DNA of 64,000 nt from Paracyclopina nana (lineage: Eukaryota > Arthropoda > Copepoda > Cyclopoida > Cyclopettidae): the NCBI GenBank assembly GCA_019096065.1, contig JAGUCH010000001.1:7440001-7504000 (forward strand), written 5' to 3'. Made by a program: the position numbers and the translations under genes. The notes under the pieces are model-generated. The model was not told the DNA's origin, did not search any database, and saw nothing but the letters and a program-made list of their open reading frames with translations. Below, in pieces: positions 55,801-64,000 of the stretch. Position 1 is the first letter of the stretch. Each line of letters starts with the position of its first letter.

Positions 55801-57160
55801 GTGTACTTAAGGTGCTCTGGTTGTTGCCAGCATAGATGAAAAGGGCCTGCTACGACTGAGTCTAGCTGCAATTTCGCCGCAACTTGTGGTCTCACCAACA
55901 GCTGTTGAGCTGTCCAAGATTGTCCCAAGGCAAACCTTCAACCAAGCTCAAAATATGCACAACCAAGTCTTTTTGGGAAAGATTTTGTTCACTGACCGCG
56001 CATAACATGGACAGCAGGATCGAAAACGGCTTTCTCCTCTTACAATAAAGTGTGACCTCCTCCTCAGAAAAGGCCAAGTAGGTTATGTGCGTTGACGGAA
56101 GTAGTACTTTATTACTGATTTGGGTGGGTTTTTCGGTGTTGTAATTATATAGCCTTGGCAATGGCTGAGTCAGCGGCCGCTTAGCCGGTCTATGGCCATT
56201 GTATACGTGTTTAGGAATCGATGAACGGCGAATACAAGTCACAGCAATCCAATGCATTGCAGTATTGGAATAAGCCTCTTTTGCTACTTCGACGATTGGC
56301 TTTCAGGCCACGTTTCATCACCAACCACTTATGTGGCAGCAAGCAACTAGAACTGCACCATTCATGTACATATACACGTTCCTACGTATGTACAGTATGT
56401 ATGCATGTATAACCACGTTATAAAAGAGCTGGGCTAGCTCCTTTTCTTAGTGGTCATGCGGGATATGGGAGAGGGAGTCTCAGTAGATGAGCGCAAGTGT
56501 GCCAAGCTTCCTCCCTGAAAATGTCTTTGTCCATTGGACGCAATATTATTGTCAAATCAGTGAAATTATCTGCAAAGAGGGGGCCATTTTTTGAAGCATA
56601 TCATGACGTGACAATGGTAGCTAGTGCTACGACTGCGATTATCCTTTGTGAAATGTGCGAGACGCCAACAAGGTTAGCAGCCTATTTGACTCCACTTTTT
56701 CACTGGAAGTGGCCCATTTTTCTTTCCCCTTGTTAATTTGACGGTGCTATTAAAAGGCTCGGAGCACTTGCACATGCTGAGAATAGTGAAGGTGCCAACA
56801 GCCGCCACCGCTGGCTTTTTAAAAGCAGAAATGGTAGTATCCTGCCAGAAGATCCACTCAGGCTGGAAACACTTATCGTTTTTCCCCCCGTTTATTTATC
56901 GACATCAATTTGCCTTCCTCTGTAGAGTCACTTCGTTTTGACATCGCGAAGACACTCTCAAGCCACAGTGAAGTGTATCACATAGAAAAAGTACCTATGC
57001 ATCAAGGTAACTTTTGGGCTTATAGCTTTTAGCTGTAGGATGTATATAACCATTATAGACCTTGGGGCAGTTAGGTGAAAAACTTTGTTGTCGGCACTAA
57101 ATTGCCAAAAGTTCATCTTGGGATGGATGCTGCTGCATTTTGGGCATTGCCGGGGCCCAT
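46878..57160. other. Gene-free region upstream of Dichaete-like gene
   Basis: About 10 kb holding the Dichaete promoter and probably enhancers. I see no exon with family similarity. Sox core sites lie at 50088-50094, 51002-51008, 56196-56202 and 56611-56617. A (CT)10 run with a short GT tail is at 54999-55024. Confidence 0.5.
54999..55024 (+). repeat. (CT)10(GT)3 microsatellite
   Basis: Ten CT units followed by GTGTGT. Confidence 0.9.
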
Positions 57161-57445
57161 CCCAACCAGAAATTTTCCTAAGTTTTCTGAAAGTTATTGT
57201 AACGTGTTAGTACTCCTTCGTTTTACCCAGGTTGAGTTTATGTCATTATGTAACATTAACTTCCATACCACCTAAGTAAAAAAATTGGAAAAAATCGAAT
57301 GTGACAAGGAAAATGGGTGTTTTCGATTTTACCGAGGTGTCAAGGCAGTTAATGTTACATAATGACTAAAACTCAATGTTGATAAAACGTATAAGTTTCA
57401 CTGAGAGTTTTTTTGGTGTATGAGGGCTCAGAATTTCTGGTTGGG
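57161..57445 (-). mobile_element. MITE, copy 3 (285 bp, inverted)
   Basis: Reverse orientation relative to copies 1 and 2 and the same length as copy 1. Ends are CCCAACCAGAAATT and its reverse complement; both flanks are AT. A chance open frame (57420-57851) starts inside its right end. Confidence 0.9.
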
Positions 57446-60400
57446 ATCTCTCTTTCTCCTTATATCGGGAAGCTGCTTCTTCTTCTTCATAGTACTTGTA
57501 GAATGTAAATCCTCTCATCTCGGAAGCCGCCTCCTTTTCTCTAAGATCAAAGCTTTTTCAAATAAATGGTTAAACTTTGTGCAAGTTAGATCTGTCCGCA
57601 AAGAATGTGCCACCATTTATTTATGCTTGGGCTGGAGCATTCGCCAATGTCACATGAAAAAGTGCTCAAGAAAAGAGAGCTGCATGAAGTTCATCCCACT
57701 CGAAAAGAAATTGGCTAAATCTCTTTCTGGAAGAAGGGATAGCAGTTCCATAAAGCTCATCTGGGCCGATTGCTCCCCTTACGGGAGACCTCTCTCCCTC
57801 TCTAGAATGTTGATAATTCCATTGAGGTTTTTGAGCCTTAAGGTTTTTTAAGCTAGTGTATTGCCAGAATGTGGAAGCACAATTTAGTAGTTAGATACAC
57901 AGCTAAGCATAAAAAGGAGTCGGATCTTTGGTCTACGAGTTTATTGTGATTATCCGGCTTTTATACCGTAGCACTGTAGCTAAGCCTAATGAGAAAAGGC
58001 ATTACGGTGTCTATGACCCACCATATTATCATGCATCATCTAAGAGACTTGATGAAATCCAAAAGGCCGTTTTTCAGCAACGAGCTCGAAAAGCGACTTT
58101 TCACCAATCGTCCTCTCAAGCAGGTCTGGCTTAGAATTGCTCGCCGCAGAGCCAGCCTCTTTCTCCTAAAGATAAAATGTGGGTAGCACGCATGGCCATA
58201 AACATGCTACGTGCTGCTTGAGAGAAGGTCGTCTAATTAGCTACTCAGGTTTACAGCAGTTTTCCAAAAAGGCTGCCTGATTTGACATTGATGCTTGATT
58301 GCAGCAATCATATTATGGGCTATAAGGCTTTTCCTTAATTCTGTTTATTATTGCATTGGTACTGAAGTAGTACATGGCAAAGCTGCTTCGGGCCATACAA
58401 GCACTTTCCGATTGGATTCCCCGCTAGAAAGTCCTGCAGCTTAAGATTTGCGAAGCGCCACTCTCAAAAAGTAGTAATTCTGATTTATTAACGTCCTCGG
58501 AGGAATTTTCTGGCCTCCCGTTGAAGGAGGACAAAAAATCCTTGCAAAGCATCAATATTGAGAGATACTTAATTTTCACATTGCTCTGCGGCCTTTACTA
58601 CATACTGCTCTGCTATGCTGGTTTTCTCCATATTCCTCGTTTTATTTACCATGATATTGGATGGCTGGGTTTGCATAACCGCTCGTGTGCACACTAGGAG
58701 CAAGCTTTTCAAAAAGGTTAAAAAACACACTATTGCTGCGTTTTTTGCTCCAACCACCTTAAGCTGAAGAAACCTTTTACACGGCTGAAACCCGGATCAT
58801 CAAAGAAGTATTTTTATGCGATTTAACTATTTCACCAGTGGCTGGCTCCTCCATTATGGAAGAATATATGTTCTTCTCTGCGTACCTAAGCTCCTGCCCA
58901 TTTTCTCGATTCCTTCGTAATGAAGAGGAAAAACTGAAGGGGCTATTCCGTCCAATGTCCGCCATTTTCTAACCTTATTTGGGAAATCGATTTTGGAAAT
59001 GGCGGAATGACTAAGCCATCCTTCTCCCGCAGTTTTGACCCAGTAGTCCGAGATAAGAACTGACGGTGCAATCCAGGCAAAAGGCTTATCGTTGGTTGGC
59101 AAAGTGCCTATGCGAAAAAATGGACCGTGACAGACAAGCAGGGCATCTATATTTCGTTCGTGGGAATAGAATACTATAATATCCTACGCATGATGATGCA
59201 TTGCCTGTCTGTAACTTGAGGATAATGATGGCCCGCAAGCAATGATGATGCACGAGTGTACTAAAATGCACTGTCACCGGAACTTCCAAAATTGCATTTG
59301 CCACGCAATAAAAAGCAATACACACGAATGGCAAGAACGAGGAGCCTCTTTCATCGACCAGGAATTTGGGTCAAAACTCAGCAGAAGCAGCGTTGGTCTA
59401 CAAGGAAATCTCGAGGGTCGCAAACGAGGCCGAGTGGAGGAAGAAAGCCTGATGTGAGAACGCCGCTGCTCAGATATGTTGTGTGGCATTGCTGAGCCAA
59501 GGAAAACAAGAGAGGGATTATGTTGCGATGCTTATGCATCAACTTGCCCAAAATCGGTCATAATTGACAGCCACCAAATGAAGATGGCCAAGCCAGTTTG
59601 GGAAGGAGAATGCTATAGCTTGCATGCTGCAGGTGGCCTAATTGATTCCTCCATAGTGGCTACATTATTGGAGGAGCCTTTTGGAGGCTACAGGCCAGGT
59701 CTATTGTTATCTCCTCGACGACGCGGATGCTAACTTGTCTTTGAAAAGAGGAAACAGGAGTAATTTTGCTCTCAAAAGAGAGCTGTTGCGTAATTTGCGC
59801 AGAAAACAACGGCAAGGCGCTCGTTCGCAGGGCAATCATAAAAAGCAGCTCTATAGGGTCTCTGGGATGCATTATATGACTGGGGCTGCGGTGGAAGGCG
59901 ACACGACCATTAAGCCTAGTTTTCACGAAATTAACCCAGTTCCGAAATGTTTAGCCACATTGTGCGCGCTGGAAGCTTAATAATTCATGATGGGTGGACT
60001 GCGGCTAAAATTATGAGCAGCCGATCCGTTTCCAAGGCAGTATAAGTGCTTACAAGGAAAAGGGCTTTGATGAATTGTTGTTCCTTGCGTTGCGAGCTCA
60101 CTTCTCAGCTGATATAACCCTAAGCTAGTTGGTCTGTAATAAAGTTCAAGAGGCGGAGACCACCACCAGCATGAATTGCTTGGGTACATACTTCTGCAAC
60201 GGCTGAGTCTATGGGGATATGGAAGTGAGGCTGATTTACGGCAAGGGGATTGTCCAATGGGCCAACTCACTCTTCCGGAGAAGGAAGAAGAAATACATAA
60301 GAGTCGTAGAAGAAGGCAAGAAGATATTCTTTAAAGGCTGACCAGCTCATTTTTCTAGACACAATAATGCCTGCCGTAGTGGCATGCTGGTTCTATGTAA

Positions 60401-61980
60401 AACGACCTTGCCACAAGACAATGGGCCTCTCGTGGCCTCATTCTCGACCCGAGCCGCGTGATTTATGAACATCACCACTACTTCTGCTGTACTAGTGCAA
60501 TTTTCTTCTTGTAGTAAAACAATTTCTCAGTACGGAGAGGAGGGCGACAGCGGTTGGGATCAGGACAATAATAGTATCTGTCTCGCACTTTTGATGGCCC
60601 TTTTTGACAGAAGTATTTTGCCAATTTCATGGCCGGGTCCGGAAATCGTGACCTTCCTTTTTCATGATAAAAGTGATCGACGATTCGCTGAAAGCCTTCA
60701 GCAATTCTCCACTTTTTGCTGGCCTTCCAACTGCTATTTGAACAATGGGAAGTGACGAGTTTCCGAGCCCTCTCGGAACACCGTGAATCCAACCTAGATG
60801 ACTTTGACCTCCCCAACCGACCGGAACTGCGGCCCACTGAAGTCCTTTTTCACTTACCCTTCGTCGTCGTTCTTCAAGAGAAATCACCGCCGAGATCTCT
60901 CGAATATCGGGGGAAATATTCCTGTCGATATCTGGAAGCAAGTGGACAAATAATGTTAGTAGGCCACTACCAAGTGGCCTTGAAGCTCCTTTCACGCTTC
61001 TTTCACACATGATGATATAGGATCAGGCGGAGAAAAGTTCGCAACCACCCACTAGTTTCTGCTGTTCTCCTCAGCTGCAGCCGTATTAAAAGTCGGGCAG
61101 TAATGTATGTATTAGCACACGCGTATTTCAAACGACACTGCTAATTCAAATTGGAACTTTAACAATACATCATTCAGCATATTTTGATCTTTTCCACCCA
61201 TGTAACTTAGCCTCACTTGATCTTCCAAGTTGCCTTTCGCAAGCTTTGCGTGGCTGGGCCAAAAAATAAACATGCTGCTGGAATTATGCAAAGCTTAAGC
61301 TAACTTTGTCCGAAGCTGCTAGCTGTTTGGTTAATTTATCCTGGCTGATGCTACTGCTGTGGCTACAAAATTAACCTTGAGCCATGCTTTCATACTGAGG
61401 CAAACGCAAAATCACGTCCTCCATCCACTCCCGCTCCTTGAATAGTAGGCTCATTTGGCTAAGAGATATGATCAGCCTTGGGATATTGATATGCATCTGA
61501 CCGAGGCCAGCTGGTGCATCTCAAAAGGAAAGAAAAAACCGGACTGTTAGTAGATGAACCAAATCGCACATGACCCGTGGCGAACCGCAAACATTCAGCG
61601 AGAATTGAGGTAGTAGGCACACGACTCAAGCCATGGCGACAATTCCTTATGCAGAAAGGGTCGTAGACACTCCAATTTCCACTGGTCTGAAACTTTCTTG
61701 ACACACAAAGTTGGCGAAGAAGGGGAATTTTTGAGGAGAACTGAAAGATAATAAGAAATTGACTTAAAACAAAATCCTTCTCGACTTGGAAAAATACTTC
61801 TCTCCGCATGCGACGAACGACGACGCTGTTGATTCTATAAAGAAGGGAACCAGAGCAGAGCCGAGGAAGGGGGAAGAACTTTGAAATAGCAGCTTCAAGT
61901 TCCGGCCTAAACCAAGAAGCCACTTTAGCAGAGTGTAATGAGAAAGCAACTAAATGCCCAACTTCCTTCTCTGCCAAAGC
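57446..61980. other. Gene-free region, no feature recognised
   Basis: About 4.5 kb. Several open frames of 70-130 codons overlap on opposite strands and show no domain or splice continuity. Sox core sites occur at 60418-60424 and 60742-60748. Confidence 0.5.
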
Positions 61981-62324
61981 GATGAAGCTGTAAAACCAGG
62001 AAAATCACGTTCACTTTCGACCGATCTTCAAATATCTCATCATTTTTAATAATTAATTTGTCCGAAACAATTTCAAAATCATTGGCCTTGGTCGGCTCTG
62101 TCTTGCCTAACAGTAACGGAATTAACTGATGCGTTGTTGTCTTGGTGATTGTAAGTTGCAAGCTGAATATTTTTATTTACAAAAACAAGTTCCAGAGTTA
62201 CCAGAGATGCTTTTCAAATTCCCATAGGTTGGCGCCTCGCTTTTGTTACATTGTGAAAATGGCGCACGCCTTTATTTTTTTTTTTTTGCCCTGAAAAAGC
62301 CATAAAGATTTACAACGTAGACAT
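61981..62324 (-). CDS. Possible 5' exons of an unknown gene (tentative)
   Basis: A short exon at 62314-62324 (ATG TCT ACG TT, then GTAAAT) is phase-compatible with an acceptor (ATATTCAG) before 62162. The joined reading begins MSTFLQLTITKTTTHQLIP and continues LLLGKTEPTKANDFEIVSD through a Lys/Asp/Glu-rich stretch to IFEDRSK. Downstream, another AG near 61990 opens a frame FIALAEKEVGHLVAF, but the gap would be too short for an intron unless a non-obvious donor is used. Composition is protein-like but no family is recognised. The model is weak; it may be chance. Confidence 0.25.
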
Positions 62325-64000
62325 CCTCTTTACTTTCAAGGGTTCGTAGATTTTGAGGTCTTATTAGAGACTGAAAATAGCCAATTTTGTCTGTTTACGC
62401 GTTATCGATCTGGCAACTCGAGAAACGCTGTCCCCTCAGCTGAACATCGTCATTCGTCAAAGAATCCCAATATGGCAAAACCTAACAAGTTTAAAATCAA
62501 GTTATTTCTTGATTTTTGTTCTCTCATTTGATTCGTGGTGTTGGGCATGGGTCGATTCCGGCATTAGTACTCTTTTGCTCTCGTGTAGTTGGGGTAAGCG
62601 GAATTATTTATTCAAATGTCCTACGGCCATTTCTGCTTAAAAACTTGAAAAATTAGTAAACGTAAAAAGTTTCCTGTTGTAACATGTAGTTTCGCGAGTT
62701 GCTCAATTCTCAGAGGAGTTTGTAAATTCTCGCTTCCTTCTAGAGTTTTTGCGCGTATTAAAATTATGGTAACTTATTACACTCCTTCTTTCCTTTTTTG
62801 CAACCATCTTGCCAGCTTGAGTAAGCTTGACGTGGCTTTTCTGACGTTATTTGATAGAAAGCGTGGGTTTGCTTTCCATCCGATTGAAAACCGTCTTTTT
62901 GTATGTTTTCAGGGCAACCAGAGCCTGCATGTTGACGCCTTGTCTCGCTGATGAAGATCGATACAGAACTTTTAATGCGTAAAGAAGAAAGAAGTTGGTT
63001 GGTGCTTAACTACCGGCTCCTCGCCACTTTCCCCAACCTTTGTCCACCTGCATCGGGGGGACCAAACTTATCTTGGAAAAGTCAACTGCTTATGACCCTT
63101 GAGGCAGCTGTCAGCTCAATTCTTTTGTAGCAACGTGATCAATGAGGCGGGCAAGGTGAGTTATTTTGCCAATTTTAGAGTTTTGAGCTCGTTTTGAGCC
63201 TTTGGTAAAAAGATCAGCAGTTTCTTTGCTTCTGACGACAGCGGCCATTATTGATATTATATCCTAGCAGCAAACAATGCATTCTTCGAATAAAAAGGCT
63301 GCGAGTCGAATTTCCCTCCTGGCAGAATCAAACTCCTTTCGAGCCTCACTTTCGTTCCCCAGCTAGCATTGAGATTTTCCCTTTGAACAACAATATGGCT
63401 TTCCGAATTGGATTTCACAACTTCTTCTTCCTGATTCGAGCGTTGCAGATTGCGCCCCGTTTTTATTGTTGTTGGCGCGCGGTGCTTCAAAATCAAATGG
63501 GTTTTGTTTTGCGAGCTAGCAATTCCAAGCTATGAATTGTGAATGATGCAGTTTAGTGATTTTCCATGTTGTTTCACACAGCGCATATTCGTGGTTGCAA
63601 TTTCAATGACAGCTTCCATCGGAAAGGATGGCTTTCTCGAGATGTAGCTTTGATAGACGACGCGCTTCAACAATTAACGAGGCTAAGCTCATCTAGAATG
63701 TTGAGCAAGATAATTCTATTTTGGTCCTTTTGCCTAAAAGCATAGTTTTTAAAGAGCTGTTATTTGTTACTACTGTAGCGTAGAGTTTTGGAGTGCGTTT
63801 TCGACTCTTTTTTACTAAGAAATAGGAAGCTAAAAAGGATAGTAGGAGCAGCTTTCCCGTTAATGTAATTTTCCTCTAGTATTGCCACCTTGCAAGATTT
63901 TCAGTCACTTGCTTTGTTGGAGAAGGTGCTGTCATTGAAGAAAAATGGGGCTTGGAGCGCTTATGGTGAAGGATCCCCGCTTAGAATTAGATTTGCCTGG
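62325..64000. other. Right edge, possible 5' end of an unidentified plus-strand gene
   Basis: TATCGAT at 62403-62409 (DRE-like) is followed by ATG GCA AAA CCT (62472 region) in a short frame, MAKPNKFKIK, and by good donor-like sites (GGGGTAAGC near 62592; GGCAAGGTGAGT near 63156). An AG at about 63129 and that donor would bound a mini-exon containing ATGAGGCGGGCAAG. None joins to a recognisable protein before the window ends. Confidence 0.25.

Noticed and set aside
57420-57851. 143-codon plus-strand frame beginning MRAQNFWLGSLF
   Set aside because: Its start lies inside the terminal repeat of MITE copy 3 and the rest has no similarity I recognise.

Overview
This window is nuclear DNA from an animal, most likely an arthropod. 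Coding regions are split by short GT-AG introns, mostly 52-65 bp and up to about 1.1 kb in the Sox locus. The proteins are typical metazoan families, and three group B Sox genes sit in one same-strand cluster, as known for insects. The species cannot be named from sequence alone. I see no bacterial operons, CRISPR array, tRNA or rRNA genes.

Positions 1-10.9 kb form a dense housekeeping block of alternating strands. It holds the 5' part of a GON4L/YY1AP1-like nuclear protein gene (-), the Elongator scaffold ELP1 (+, complete, 3 exons), an unidentified RS-rich nuclear protein gene (-, 3 exons), and the transporter SLC35F6 (+, 7 exons). GON4L/ELP1 and RS-protein/SLC35F6 are head-to-head pairs; ELP1 and the RS-protein gene are tail-to-tail with nearly touching poly(A) signals.

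Positions 10.9-15.1 kb hold no convincing gene. They contain a GC-rich 19-bp minisatellite in two arrays (about 12.80-13.34 kb) and a foldback element of about 187 bp (13.63-13.82 kb).

Positions 15.1-46.9 kb form the SoxB cluster, all on the minus strand: a Sox21b-like gene (3 exons, intron inside the HMG box), a Sox21a-like gene (5 exons) and a Dichaete-like gene (single exon). A complete 8-exon SLC46-type transporter gene (39.7-41.7 kb, same strand) lies between Sox21a and Dichaete. The rest of the cluster is non-coding and rich in ACAATGG/CCATTGT, the core site of Sox HMG domains, including three copies within 360 bp just upstream of the Sox21a start. This suggests auto- and cross-regulation.

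Positions 46.9-64 kb are almost gene-free sequence upstream of Dichaete. Three copies of a non-autonomous DNA transposon (272-285 bp, 14-bp terminal inverted repeats, 2-bp A/T target duplications) lie at 27.2, 45.0 and 57.2 kb. A possible but unproven divergent promoter with short exons sits near 62.3-62.5 kb.

All exon structures were worked out by hand from GT-AG sites, reading-frame continuity and family similarity recalled from memory. No search was run.
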